Origin: Elainella sp. Prado103
Lineage (GTDB): Bacteria > Cyanobacteriota > Cyanobacteriia > Elainellales > Elainellaceae
Direction: 5' to 3'
DNA length: 64,000 bases
Assembly: GCA_025454395.1 (NCBI GenBank)
Contig: JALOOM010000003.1
Span: 1 to 64,000 of the forward strand
Below the pieces are notes generated by a model. That model saw nothing but the letters and a program-made list of their open reading frames with translations, was not told the origin of the DNA and made no database searches. The position numbers and the translations under genes were made by a program. Below are positions 44,109 to 53,426 of this stretch, piece by piece; the first letter of the stretch is position 1, and each line of letters starts with the position of its first letter.

Positions 44109-45122
44109 TCACGAACTCGATAAACTTTGTTCCGGCACACCGGCTTTGAAAATCGCACTGTTGGCAAAAAAATCTTGCAGCAGTTGGGGCGGATCGGTAT
44201 CGGGCTTACGTTGAATGACGCGCCGCCCCCGCCACAACAGAAAAGCCACCATCCAAATGGCATCGGCGATCGCCGCATAGAACCGGCCATGGTTTTTGAC
44301 AAAATAGCGACGACGAGAGTCAAACCAGTATTGGGGCAACCGTTTGGGTTTTTCGGTGCGCACGGTCACGCCAGTACTCTGTCCAGCAATATGCATGACT
44401 CGGCTTTCAGGCACATACCAGCATTCCCAACCAGCTCGACGCGCTTGCAAGCAGAAATCGGTTTCTTCGAAGTAAAGGAAATAACCTTCATCCATCAGGC
44501 CGATCGTTTCAAACACTGCTCGACGAATCATCATACTGGCTCCAGGCAACCAATCGGTCGCGGCTGGCTCATCCGTCATCCACCGTACTACTGACCAGCG
44601 AGACAGCAATTTCGTGATGATTCCTAACCGCAAGCCACCTTCTAGCTCACTCAAAATTGAAGGGAAGCGGAAAGTCATTTTCCAGGGTTCGCCATCTGCC
44701 TCTTCAAAACTACTGCCGCAGATCCCAACCTGCGGATGAGCCTGCATGAAACTCAGCAAAGGCTGTAAAGCACCCGATCGCACAATGGTGTCCGGATTTA
44801 ATAGCCAGTAATAATCAGGGGGTGCCTCCGATTGTAAAGCCGGACGAACGGCGTAGTTGTTGCCATAGGCATAACCCCCATTGGTTTGAGAAGGCATCAA
44901 AGTGACCCAATCCCCCCACTGCTCTTGGGTAATGGCATCACCAATTACTTGCAGAGAATCATCGCCAGAAGCATTATCCACCACTGCGACCCGTACGCCT
45001 GGATGCCCTGAGACTTCCGGTTTGAGCGATCGCAGGCAATTCACCACAAGCTGAGCGGTACGGTAGTTCACAATCACAATCAGCACTGAGGAGGCTGAAG
45101 AAGGTTGAACTGCATCTGTCAT
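44109..45122 (-). CDS. GT2-family glycosyltransferase (rhamnosyltransferase-like)
   Basis: 337 residues, inverting GT-A fold. Motifs: VLIVIVNYRTAQLVVNCLRSL at the start, VAVVDNASGDDS, QTNGGYAYGNNYAVR, YYWLLNPDTIV as the metal-binding DxD-like site, DWLPGASMMIRRAVFETIG and the acceptor-site FEETDFCLQARRAGWECWYVP. This is the pattern of WbbL-like rhamnosyltransferases in O-antigen or exopolysaccharide synthesis. The C-terminal part has one hydrophobic helix (about 283-297, AIADAIWMVAFLLWRG) that may touch the membrane. It is 130 bases downstream of the large FkbH fusion on the same strand and could share its transcript. Confidence 0.88.
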   Translation of the reverse strand: MTDAVQPSSASSVLIVIVNYRTAQLVVNCLRSLKPEVSGHPGVRVAVVDNASGDDSLQVIGDAITQEQWGDWVTLMPSQTNGGYAYGNNYAVRPALQSEAPPDYYWLLNPDTIVRSGALQPLLSFMQAHPQVGICGSSFEEADGEPWKMTFRFPSILSELEGGLRLGIITKLLSRWSVVRWMTDEPAATDWLPGASMMIRRAVFETIGLMDEGYFLYFEETDFCLQARRAGWECWYVPESRVMHIAGQSTGVTVRTEKPKRLPQYWFDSRRRYFVKNHGRFYAAIADAIWMVAFLLWRGRRVIQRKPDTDPPQLLQDFFANSAIFKAGVPEQSLSSS

Positions 45123-45254
45123 AGGATTAAGGTAAATGACTCCAAAATTACAATGGGATCAGGAGGTAACTGAGCCTAACACTGGTATGCCAACCACCCT
45201 CCAACCCATCATCAGGTTCGCTCTCCATACTAGGCGATCCAATCTGGGAATCCA

Positions 45255-48200
45255 TCAGGCAATCATCGTAGGCAATTGGGTTGAGTTTGAGGAAGCTAGC
45301 AATGCCAGTTGGCGATCGATATAAGCCTGCATTGCATCAGCCAAGATAGCCACATTCGGCTCTTGTAACATGCTGGAATGGCCGCCTGGGACATCTTGCA
45401 CAATCACACCAGCCGTAACGCGCTGCTCCCAACCCAACAGGGGATCACTATACACCTCGATCCAGGGTTCGTCAGTGCCGCTACCTTGCGTGGCTCGCAC
45501 CAAAAACACTTCCCCATCAAACTGAGAGGGGATGTAATCTTGCTCAGCAAACTCGTAGATTTGACGCACGGAAAGCGGCTGTAAAAATGAGGGGATGGCT
45601 TGTCCTCGATCCAGGTAGGAACGGAGCAGGCGGAGCTGAATTTTGTGCTGAAGCTGCAAAAATCGAGATTGGGTTTCATAAACGAGCAGATTGCTCACCT
45701 TTTGGCTAACCTTTAGCGCGATCACTCCCACCTTTTGTAAGGGATTAAGCTGCTGTTGCTCCGCAAATACACTGGAAAATCGCTTCAGCCGTTGTTCAGC
45801 CACTCGACCGATCCGCTTGGGAGTGGCGACATCTGCAGCATCCAACAGCGCAACCATCGCGACTGTCTCCCCCTGGAGTTGCAACTGTTGGGCTATTTCA
45901 AACGTAATCACACCACCGGCACACATGCCACCAATCAAGTAGGGGCCCTGCGGCTGTACCGATCGAATTTTTTTAATGTAGTAGGCAGCCATATCCGGAA
46001 TGCGAGTATGGAGCATGGCCGCGTCCGATCGGCTGTGGGGTTGCAGCCCATAAACCGGGTGAGCCGGGTTGAGCCGATTGGCTAAGTTGCGATAAAGCAG
46101 AGTTTCTCCATCGCCATCATGCACCAAAAACACGGGCGGTTGGTCGCCCCCTACCCGCAACTGCACCAGAGAATCCATCGCTTCAGATTGGTTCAAGACT
46201 TGGGCCAGTTGCTCGACAGTCGGCGCACTGACTAAAGCCGTTAAGGGCAGCTTTTTGCCAAACTGTTGCTCAATTTGGGCAAACAGCTCAACCGACAACA
46301 AGGAGGTACCCCCGAGATCGAAGTAATCATCCGTGACTCCGACCGATTCCACCTGCAACAGTTCAGCCCAGAGTTTGGCGAGATCAGCTTCCGTCAGCGT
46401 GCGGGGTGCCACATAAGGACGCTGACTCGATCGTTGCTGGCAGCTCCGTCCCGAGCTGATGACAGCCAACACTAGAGTGGGTTGATACCACTGAGTCGCA
46501 ATTTTACCCAAGTAGTCTGATTTACTGATCGTCGCTCCAGGTTGAGTGCTAGTTTGAGGTTGCTTTTGCGGTTGCTGGGGAGCCCCATCGACTGCGGCAG
46601 GGGTAGGTTCACTCGCGGGCTGATAAACCAGCGCGGCTGCGACTGAGACGGGCATTTCATATCGATCGCCTGTCTCGATCGGTTGACGATAGTCCGCAGC
46701 AATCCGCTCCAAGAAATTACGGGCGGGCAGATTTTTCTTGCTGGGAATAAAATCAGCCTGAACCCAAGTTAGCTCTCGCTCTTCGGCGATTTTGCCTAGA
46801 TGTTGCATCATCTGATGCTCGACTCCCCGCCCTAACACCCGACAACTGAGCAGAAAAGTGTCAATTCGTAAAGCTGCCTGTTCCCGACCAAAAATCATCA
46901 CACCGACTAGGCCATAATCACCAAAGCGATCCCGCACGGTGACGGCGCGACATTCCAACCCAGCAGCAGCTAACTGCTGAATCTGACTATCACTGCGGCG
47001 CACGGTCGTAAAATTAAACTGATTGGTACGCTGGGTGAGTTGGGCGATGCGAGGCAACTGGGCGGCATCAGGCTCTGCAATTTCCACTTGCAGGTCTAAC
47101 CCTGCTAAGAAGGCATCGATCGTCAAGGTTTGCTGTTGGAAACGCTCCCGTTCCAGGTTTTGCTTGTAGAGCAAAGTGCGCTGCTGATCTTCGGCCGTTA
47201 CTTTAAGATGGTCAAATGCCCAAACATGCTGCAAGAACTGCGGTATATTCCCCTGGATCGGCAACTGTAGCGTCAGTACTTCAGGGCAGTGGGTACGAAC
47301 CTCTGCACATTCAACCGGATTATCATCCAAGAAGATGAAGCTATCGAGACCCAGGTTCAACTCTTGGGCTAAAGAACGAATATTCTGCGATTTGGGCAAC
47401 CAGTTAATCCGCCAAGCGACGATATGCTCTAGCTTCAGCGGCATCTCTGGACGTTGCTCAAACACCTCCAGTACATCTGCCTCATTGTTCTTGCTACAAA
47501 AACAGAGCAACATACCTGCTGCTTGCTGGGCGATCATAAACTGCTGTAACGCCTGATAGGCAGGAGTAATCTCAATGCCAGACACCCCATCTTCACCGAC
47601 AATGCCACGCCAGATCGTGTTGTCGCAATCCAGCACAATCACCTTATGGGGAGCGGATTTAATCGTATATAGTTTGCGAATAATTGCCGTTGCGAGCGCC
47701 GTATAAAACAAGGGAGTAAAAGGGATATGTCCCAACCGATCGCGCTGAGCATCGTAGTAGTCTGCCACCGGGTAGCGCGCTAAATCTTCGCTCCGGATCC
47801 AGTGAAGATTGCTACATCCCCCCAGTTCAGCTTCTAATTTCGCTTGCCAGGATTGGGTGAAGGCTCGCCAGTGCGGGTCAGCCTCAGCAGCCGGTGAACT
47901 GGGACAAAGGCAGAGCAAATAGGGCGAAGTTGATCGAGCAGTGGCTGCCTGAAGAGCAACGATGAATTCATCCAAGTTCCGTTCGATCGCAGCCTGAGTG
48001 CTGGCATCCTCTCTCGGCAGATCACGGCTCCAATCTTCAAATCGCAGCAGAATTACATTTGCTCCCTGCTGATTTTGGGACAGCAAACTGGTGGGATCGA
48101 GCAGTTGTTGAAAGATCTGGTTGTAAGGCGCAAACTCAGCAGTTCCTAACCAGTTGAGTTGTTTGATCCAAAAATTTAAACTCTCTTCAAGTGGTTCAGC

Positions 48201-48272
48201 GGTGAAGGTAGCAGCAACTGCAATGGTCATCGCAGTTGAAATTTGCACAGAATCCTGAGGGAGAGTTGGCAT
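45255..48272 (-). CDS. FkbH-like / carrier protein / thioesterase fusion
   Basis: 1005 residues. Residues 20-205: SGNH-like N-terminal region of FkbH proteins. About 208-330: HAD domain with Asp215 and Asp217 in VLDCDNTIWRG and FLDDNPVE. About 385-530: GNAT-like end (QRTNQFNFTTVR, SCRVLGRGVE). About 615-695: NRPS-type carrier domain with phosphopantetheine Ser657 in LGGTSLL. About 705-1000: type I thioesterase with Asp811 and His965, but the nucleophile is Cys784 (GGMCAGG) in place of Ser. FkbH enzymes take a glyceryl unit from 1,3-bisphosphoglycerate and load it on a carrier, so this may load, hold and release a C3 unit by itself. No synthase or activation domain is nearby. ATG at 48272 or 48230. 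Confidence 0.87.
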   Translation of the reverse strand: MPTLPQDSVQISTAMTIAVAATFTAEPLEESLNFWIKQLNWLGTAEFAPYNQIFQQLLDPTSLLSQNQQGANVILLRFEDWSRDLPREDASTQAAIERNLDEFIVALQAATARSTSPYLLCLCPSSPAAEADPHWRAFTQSWQAKLEAELGGCSNLHWIRSEDLARYPVADYYDAQRDRLGHIPFTPLFYTALATAIIRKLYTIKSAPHKVIVLDCDNTIWRGIVGEDGVSGIEITPAYQALQQFMIAQQAAGMLLCFCSKNNEADVLEVFEQRPEMPLKLEHIVAWRINWLPKSQNIRSLAQELNLGLDSFIFLDDNPVECAEVRTHCPEVLTLQLPIQGNIPQFLQHVWAFDHLKVTAEDQQRTLLYKQNLERERFQQQTLTIDAFLAGLDLQVEIAEPDAAQLPRIAQLTQRTNQFNFTTVRRSDSQIQQLAAAGLECRAVTVRDRFGDYGLVGVMIFGREQAALRIDTFLLSCRVLGRGVEHQMMQHLGKIAEERELTWVQADFIPSKKNLPARNFLERIAADYRQPIETGDRYEMPVSVAAALVYQPASEPTPAAVDGAPQQPQKQPQTSTQPGATISKSDYLGKIATQWYQPTLVLAVISSGRSCQQRSSQRPYVAPRTLTEADLAKLWAELLQVESVGVTDDYFDLGGTSLLSVELFAQIEQQFGKKLPLTALVSAPTVEQLAQVLNQSEAMDSLVQLRVGGDQPPVFLVHDGDGETLLYRNLANRLNPAHPVYGLQPHSRSDAAMLHTRIPDMAAYYIKKIRSVQPQGPYLIGGMCAGGVITFEIAQQLQLQGETVAMVALLDAADVATPKRIGRVAEQRLKRFSSVFAEQQQLNPLQKVGVIALKVSQKVSNLLVYETQSRFLQLQHKIQLRLLRSYLDRGQAIPSFLQPLSVRQIYEFAEQDYIPSQFDGEVFLVRATQGSGTDEPWIEVYSDPLLGWEQRVTAGVIVQDVPGGHSSMLQEPNVAILADAMQAYIDRQLALLASSNSTQLPTMIA

Positions 48273-48829
48273 AGATTGTTTGTCAGGCGTTCGTCAATGG
48301 GCGCATGAGGAAACTCAATCGGTTCACCAGCCGGTCTATCTCTTTAGAGGTTAAAGACTAAAACGCAATGCAGGTCAACATTTAGACTCAAACATAGAAG
48401 TTGAATGAACGGCAACTCCTAAACTAGAGCTTTATCGAGTCTTTAACGCCGATCGATAATTTTGACGAAATTGCTCAGAAATCTTGTCCAGAAATTTGTT
48501 GAAACTGTCATGCGTGATGACGCAGTCAATTCATCTAATCAGGCTGTCCGATTGATCCAATTCATTTCATGCCAACTGATTCCATGCCGACTGATTCCAT
48601 GCCAACTGATTTCATGCCGACTGATTCCATGCCAACTGATTTCATGCCAACTCATTTCATGCCGACTGATTCCATAAATGAACCGCCTGCGATCGGCCAA
48701 CCTTGCCCTTACAACAGCAGGCTTGACCTCTCCCAAGCGGTATGCAATTCACTATAAATGAAACCGAATGAAACCAGGAATGGCATCAGTTCGCAGACAA
48801 TCGTCCACCATGCCACCCGATGCGGCGGA
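48273..48829. other. Gene-free region with a 15-bp ATG-bearing array
   Basis: 557 bases between petD and the FkbH fusion. Holds the array at 48569-48673. Two overlapping plus-strand frames through the array (48462-48677 and 48569-48757) are repeats of themselves and are not called as genes. Confidence 0.6.
48569..48673. repeat. 15-bp tandem array, 7 copies
   Basis: Seven units close to ATGCCAACTGATTCC, alternating A/G at position 6 and C/T at position 14. On the plus strand every unit begins with an in-frame ATG and reads MPTDS or MPTDF. Confidence 0.95.
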
Positions 48830-49312
48830 TTAGAACAGGCCCAGTGTCAAAGACTTGTCGATCGGGAAAGTTGCACCAATTCCTAACCACAGAGTCGCAG
48901 CGGTACCAAACAGGAAGAAGACCATTGCCACCGGGCGACGGAAGGGATTCTGAAACTTATTGACGTTTTCAATAAACGGAATCAGCATCAAACCGAGGGG
49001 AATTGCGCTTTGCAGAGCTACACCCAACAGCTTGTTAGGAACGATCCGCAAAATTTGGAAGGCTGGGAAAAGATACCATTCCGGCAGAATTTCCAGCGGG
49101 GTCGCAAACGGATTACCCGGTTCGCCAACCATTGCTGGGTCAAGCACTGCCAATGAAACGCAGCAGGCGATCGTACCCAGGATCACGACCGGGAAGATGT
49201 AGAGAAGATCATTAGGCCAGGCAGGTTCACCATAGTAGTTGTGTCCCATGCCCTTCTTTAGCTTCTCACGCAAAACTGGATCGGCGAGATCCGGCTTCTT
49301 AACGGTTGCCAT
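48830..49312 (-). CDS. petD: Cytochrome b6-f complex subunit IV
   Basis: Membrane subunit of the cytochrome b6f complex, which moves electrons from plastoquinol to plastocyanin or cytochrome c6 and pumps protons into the lumen. 160 residues, the universal length. Three transmembrane helices (about 38-58, 95-115, 128-148) and the quinol-site [13 protein letters not shown] motif with its Pro-Glu-Trp-Tyr. Starts [12 protein letters not shown]. It is 244 bases downstream of petB on the same strand, the usual petB-petD operon order. Confidence 0.99.
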   Translation of the reverse strand: MATVKKPDLADPVLREKLKKGMGHNYYGEPAWPNDLLYIFPVVILGTIACCVSLAVLDPAMVGEPGNPFATPLEILPEWYLFPAFQILRIVPNKLLGVALQSAIPLGLMLIPFIENVNKFQNPFRRPVAMVFFLFGTAATLWLGIGATFPIDKSLTLGLF

Positions 49313-49556
49313 GAGGGAGTGCTCTCCTTAAAATTTAGGGTCAAAAATGTAGTTTAGAACCATCAGCACTTTCAGATTCGCATCGAAATAAAAGCTTAAT
49401 TGCAAAATAGCGTAGACGATCGCAAACCTGACGTTCTGACATTCTCACTACGATTTCACTCATACAGTTCGCTCACAAGATCTCGACATGACACCGACAA
49501 CGAACCGGCGGCAACAGCCGAAGAACTTGTAGATCGCAACCTAACAAGTCTCAAAA

Positions 49557-50225
49557 TTACAATGGGCCAGAGATGCCCTGCTTACGGATCATCAAGAAGT
49601 GTAGCAGCATGAAGACCGCGATCAGCCAAGGCAACACAAAGGTATGCAGGCTGTAGAAGCGGGTCAAGGTTGCTTGTCCTACGCTGGTGCCACCCCGAAT
49701 CAGTTCCACCATGAGAGAACCCACAACGGGAATCGCTTCAGGCACACCCGAAACGATCTTCACCGCCCAGTAGCCGACCTGATCCCAAGGGAGAGAGTAT
49801 CCGGTTACACCAAAAGAGACTGTAATCACTGCCAGGATCACCCCAGTGACCCAGGTCAGCTCGCGGGGCTTCTTGAAACCACCAGTCAAGTAAACCCGGA
49901 AAACATGCAGGATCATCATCAGCACCATCATGCTGGCAGACCAGCGGTGGATGGAGCGAATCAACCAGCCGAAGTTCACTTCGGTCATCAAATACTGCAC
50001 TGAGTTGAAGGCTTCAGCAACAGTCGGCTTATAGTAAAAAGTCATCGCAAACCCAGTGGCAAACTGGATGATGAAGCAGGTTAGAGTGATGCCACCCAAG
50101 CAGTAAAAGATATTGACATGGGGCGGGACATACTTGGAGCTAATGTCGTCTGCAAGCGCCTGGATCTCTAACCGCTCCTGAAACCACTGATAAGCTTTCG
50201 AGTCAGTTACCTGTTTAGTAAACAT
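49557..50225 (-). CDS. petB: Cytochrome b6
   Basis: Haem-bearing core subunit of cytochrome b6f. 222 residues from the ATG at 50225, the canonical length; a TTG two codons upstream is not the start. Four transmembrane helices hold the two b haems through His pairs: [11 protein letters not shown] and [21 protein letters not shown] with [12 protein letters not shown] and [17 protein letters not shown]. Cys35 in NIFYCLGG is the ligand-side residue for covalent haem cn. First gene of petB-petD, divergent from ctpA. A 5' hairpin lies 70 bases upstream. Confidence 0.99.
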   Translation of the reverse strand: MFTKQVTDSKAYQWFQERLEIQALADDISSKYVPPHVNIFYCLGGITLTCFIIQFATGFAMTFYYKPTVAEAFNSVQYLMTEVNFGWLIRSIHRWSASMMVLMMILHVFRVYLTGGFKKPRELTWVTGVILAVITVSFGVTGYSLPWDQVGYWAVKIVSGVPEAIPVVGSLMVELIRGGTSVGQATLTRFYSLHTFVLPWLIAVFMLLHFLMIRKQGISGPL

Positions 50226-50296
50226 GAACAACAGTTCCGGGAGTAGTTTATTACTGTCAATAAATGTAACATAGCTCTCAGCTTGTTTGCACTTCT

Positions 50297-50318
50297 AAAC
50301 CTTGACAGATCAAGGTTT
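50297..50318 (-). promoter_or_regulatory. Perfect inverted repeat upstream of petB
   Basis: AAACCTTGA, four-base loop, TCAAGGTTT, with no mismatch. If transcription of petB starts just after the TATAGA-like word near 50333, this hairpin would stand at the very 5' end of the petBD message, where it could stabilise it; alternatively it is an operator. Confidence 0.45.
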
Positions 50319-50380
50319 GAGCGAAGTTTCTCTATAAAAAGAAAATAGCTTGATCGCTAATTTTAAGTTCGGCTTGACTC

Positions 50381-50420
50381 GACTGGACTCAACTGGACTC
50401 GACTGGACTCGACTGGACTC
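50381..50420. repeat. 10-bp tandem repeat, 4 copies
   Basis: GACTGGACTC four times, one changed base in the second copy, in the petB/ctpA control region. Confidence 0.95.
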
Positions 50421-50614
50421 GACTTGGGCTGGATCTAAACTCGATCGCTTTGGATCATGCAATTTCAGGAGGTCTAAACAGGGTCTAGTCAGGCTGCCAA
50501 ACCCTGCGTGATCCACCCTCCTTGCCTTAAAAATAGGCAGGGAAAGTTCGTATTCACTTCCCCAATCCAGCGAAAAGTAGTCAGAATTGGTAAGAGAAGT
50601 TTAAGATTGGTGGC

Positions 50615-51865
50615 ATGATCAAACGAATGCTCCGGATTGGCTTCCTTGCGTTGTTGCCGATCGCTCTGTTTTTGACCAGTTTCGCTGCACCTGCGACCGC
50701 ATTCACGCCCGAACAACAGCTCCTCAGCGAAGTTTGGCGGATCGTCGATCGAGCCTACGTAGACGATACTTTTAACCACCAAAACTGGTGGCTCGTTCGG
50801 CAACGTGCCTTGCAACAGCCCTTGCCCGATCGAGAGAAGGTGTATGAGGCAATCCAATCGATGCTAGCCACGCTAGAGGATCCATTCACGCGATTTATGC
50901 GTCCTGATCAATACCGTAGCCTGCAAACCAACACCTCCGGCGAACTGACCGGCGTAGGGTTACAAATCACCCAGGAGAGCGGCAGTGGTGAGTTACGAGT
51001 GATTGCTCCCATTGAAGGATCGCCCGCTGAGCAAGCTGGGATTAAACCTCGCGATCGGATTTTGAAAATCAATGGATTCCCGACTTCGAAACTAACGCTA
51101 GATGAAGCAGCAGAGCGGATGAGAGGCCCCATGGGGAGCCAAGTCACTCTAACGGTAGCAGCGGAAGAGGAGGCAGCGACCCAGGCCCGTGAAGTAGATA
51201 TTGTCCGTAATCGAATTACACTCAATCCGGTTTACGCAGAATTGCGCACTACCGAAAACGGCACCCCGTTAGGTTACATTCGGCTCAGCCAATTCAACGC
51301 CAATGCTGCGATCGAAGTAGCAAACGCCATTCAAAAACTAGAATCCCAAGACGCAGCCGCCTATGTACTCGATCTGCGCAGTAATCCTGGTGGACTGCTC
51401 CAAGCTGGCATTGAAGTAGCCCGACTCTGGTTAGATGAAGGTACGATCGTTTATACCGTCAACCGCAACGGCATTCAAGACAGTTTTGCGGCAACCGGCA
51501 AAGCCCTGACCCAAGATCCGCTCGTGGTGCTGGTCAATCAGGGAACTGCTAGTGCCAGCGAGATCTTAGCAGGAGCCCTGCAAGATAATGGTCGCGCCAA
51601 ACTGATCGGAGAAAATACGTTTGGGAAAGGCTTGATTCAATCCCTCTTTAACTTGTCAGACGGCTCTGGATTGGCAGTCACGATCGCCAAATATGAAACT
51701 CCTAATCACCATGACATCAACAAACTGGGAATTGCGCCGGATTTCAACGTGCCCCTCAACCCATCCTTAACTCGCGAGCAAGTGGGTACAGAGGTCGATC
51801 CCCAGTACCAAGCAGCCATCGAACTGTTATCTCAACCCTCTGTGGTCGCGGCAGGAGCAGGTTAA
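50615..51865 (+). CDS. ctpA: Carboxy-terminal processing protease, D1-processing type
   Basis: S41 serine protease of the thylakoid lumen; cyanobacterial CtpA cuts the C-terminal extension of D1 so that the photosystem II manganese cluster can assemble. 416 residues. Sec signal peptide (1-29, hydrophobic LALLPIALFLTSFAA then ATA cleavage site). PDZ domain about 105-190 (GELTGVGLQITQ ... ILKINGFPTSKL). Catalytic Ser in GTASASEILAGAL and Lys in GENTFGKGLIQSL. Divergence next to petBD fits a photosynthesis role; I recall the same linkage in other cyanobacteria. Assignment as CtpA over the other paralogues is inference from context and sequence style. Confidence 0.9.
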   Translation: MIKRMLRIGFLALLPIALFLTSFAAPATAFTPEQQLLSEVWRIVDRAYVDDTFNHQNWWLVRQRALQQPLPDREKVYEAIQSMLATLEDPFTRFMRPDQYRSLQTNTSGELTGVGLQITQESGSGELRVIAPIEGSPAEQAGIKPRDRILKINGFPTSKLTLDEAAERMRGPMGSQVTLTVAAEEEAATQAREVDIVRNRITLNPVYAELRTTENGTPLGYIRLSQFNANAAIEVANAIQKLESQDAAAYVLDLRSNPGGLLQAGIEVARLWLDEGTIVYTVNRNGIQDSFAATGKALTQDPLVVLVNQGTASASEILAGALQDNGRAKLIGENTFGKGLIQSLFNLSDGSGLAVTIAKYETPNHHDINKLGIAPDFNVPLNPSLTREQVGTEVDPQYQAAIELLSQPSVVAAGAG

Positions 51866-51901
51866 GCTTAGCATAGCGGCAATCTTGTATATCTTGTCTA
51901 A

Positions 51902-51966
51902 CAATCAGGCTGGGCAATCAGGTTGGGCAATCAGGCTGGGCAATCAGGTTGAGCAATCAGGTTGGG
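51902..51966. repeat. 13-bp tandem repeat, 5 copies
   Basis: CAATCAGGCTGGG and close variants five times in a row, between ctpA and the HD gene. Confidence 0.95.
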
Positions 51967-52051
51967 CGATCGAGGTCAAAGCGATTGTCCATCCACTGGT
52001 TTAAGAACGATTGTTCTATAACTTTGCTTTATCCTTTTCCTCTTCCCTACC

Positions 52052-53305
52052 ATGACCTGGACTTCTCGGCTCGGGCGCACCTATCACGATCCGCTCCATG
52101 GCGCGATCGGGCTGAACTGGAACGATCCGGTGGATGCCCTATTAATCCACCTGATTGATACTCCTGCCTTTCAACGGTTACGGCGTATTCGCCAACTTGG
52201 GCCCGCTAGTCTCACCTTCCATGGCGCAGAAGGATCACGGTTTACCCATTCGATCGGGGTGATGGCCGTCGCCAGACGAGCTTTCGATCGCTTAGCTGAA
52301 CTCCATCCTCAATTGCAACCCTATCGGGCTGTAGTACTTTGCGCAGCCTTGCTCCATGACATTGGGCATGGCCCATTTAGCCATACCTGCGAAGAGATTT
52401 TTCAATGTCATCATGAGCATTGGACGGAACGTATTCTGCAAGAATCACTCCCCATTCGCACTCTATTAGATGACTTCGATCGCACCTTGTTACCCCAGTT
52501 GCAGCAGGTTTACCACAAGCAGCATCCTGTCCCCTGCATCTGGCAATTGGTTTCCAGTCAGTTAGACTGCGATCGGCTCGATTATCTGATGCGCGACAGC
52601 TATTTTACCGGGGCTTCCTACGGTAAGCTTGACCTCGATCGCATTATTATGGCGCTTGGCTTTGACCCTATCACCCAACAACTGACGGTAGCCCGCAAAG
52701 GAATGGCCGCGATCGAGCATTACTTGATTGTGCGTTATTTTATGTACTCTCAGGTGTATAACCACTCGAAAAACATTGCCGCCACCTGGCTACTATTTCA
52801 CGTTTTCCAACGGGCTCGCGAACTATTACCTGTGGACAAACTCTGGGCCGATCAAACGGTGACTGCCTGGTTGCAGCAAGACTGCAATGCTCTATCCCTC
52901 AAACAGTATTTAAGCGCAGATGACGGCATGTTGGTTTATCATCTGCAACGCTGGCAACAAAATCCTGATCCCGTCCTATCGGATCTCTGCCGCCGCTTTA
53001 TCGATCGAGATTTATTCAAGACACTAGATATTACCAATCTGGCTCCTGAGGAACGGATTGCCCTGAATGAGCAGATCCGCACTCAGGCAGAACAGCAGGG
53101 ATTGGCAGCCCATTACTACGTCGGGCTACGGACGGCACAGAGCAGCGGTTATACCCTATATCACCATGGCATTAAGCTGCAAATGGAGTCGGGCTTGCGG
53201 GAAATCAGTGAATTATCGCCCCTCGTGCAAACGATCGCCCAACCCTGGCGGCGCTGCTGGCTGATCTACCCGCGTGAGGTCAGCAGTGCGATTCCGGTTT
53301 TGTAG
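52052..53305 (+). CDS. HD-domain phosphohydrolase (dNTPase-like)
   Basis: 417 residues. HD domain with its metal ligands: the His of FTHSIGVMAVARRAF, the pair in LLHDIGHGPFSH and the late Asp of LDCDRLDYLMRDS. The opening YHDPLHGAIGLNW and the LRRIRQLG segment are those of the YwfO/SAMHD1-like dNTP triphosphohydrolase group, so it probably hydrolyses dNTPs or another phosphate ester; substrate not determined. ATG start. The short gap to ctpA is filled by a 13-bp tandem repeat. Confidence 0.87.
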   Translation: MTWTSRLGRTYHDPLHGAIGLNWNDPVDALLIHLIDTPAFQRLRRIRQLGPASLTFHGAEGSRFTHSIGVMAVARRAFDRLAELHPQLQPYRAVVLCAALLHDIGHGPFSHTCEEIFQCHHEHWTERILQESLPIRTLLDDFDRTLLPQLQQVYHKQHPVPCIWQLVSSQLDCDRLDYLMRDSYFTGASYGKLDLDRIIMALGFDPITQQLTVARKGMAAIEHYLIVRYFMYSQVYNHSKNIAATWLLFHVFQRARELLPVDKLWADQTVTAWLQQDCNALSLKQYLSADDGMLVYHLQRWQQNPDPVLSDLCRRFIDRDLFKTLDITNLAPEERIALNEQIRTQAEQQGLAAHYYVGLRTAQSSGYTLYHHGIKLQMESGLREISELSPLVQTIAQPWRRCWLIYPREVSSAIPVL

Positions 53306-53367
53306 GGCATCAGTCCATCAGGTTGACTCGCCGATCAGCCGCCTCATGCCGTCACAGGTGCGAATTT

Positions 53368-53426
53368 GAGATCCTACGAGGCTGAGATCCTACGAGGCTG
53401 AGATCCTACGAGGCTGAGATCCTACG
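53368..53426. repeat. 16-bp tandem repeat, 3.7 copies, reaching into the lectin stop
   Basis: GAGATCCTACGAGGCT three times plus a partial fourth. The partial copy contains the TAG stop of the lectin gene (minus strand, 53422-53424). Confidence 0.95.

Larger units (their letters stand above)
50226..50614. other. Divergent petB/ctpA control region
   Basis: 389 bases between divergently transcribed petB and ctpA. Holds a perfect 9-bp hairpin (50297-50318) near the petB side, a TATAGA-like -10 word on the minus strand (about 50331-50336), and a 10-bp repeat in four copies (50381-50420) near the middle. Confidence 0.55.

Noticed and set aside
48569-48673. CRISPR-like array
   Set aside because: The units are 15 bases and directly adjacent, without unique spacers; no cas gene is near. 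The same holds for the other arrays.
48462-48757. Cys-rich or MPTD-repeat small proteins
   Set aside because: The frames exist only because of the 15-bp array; start codons lack ribosome sites and the flanks are not protein-like.
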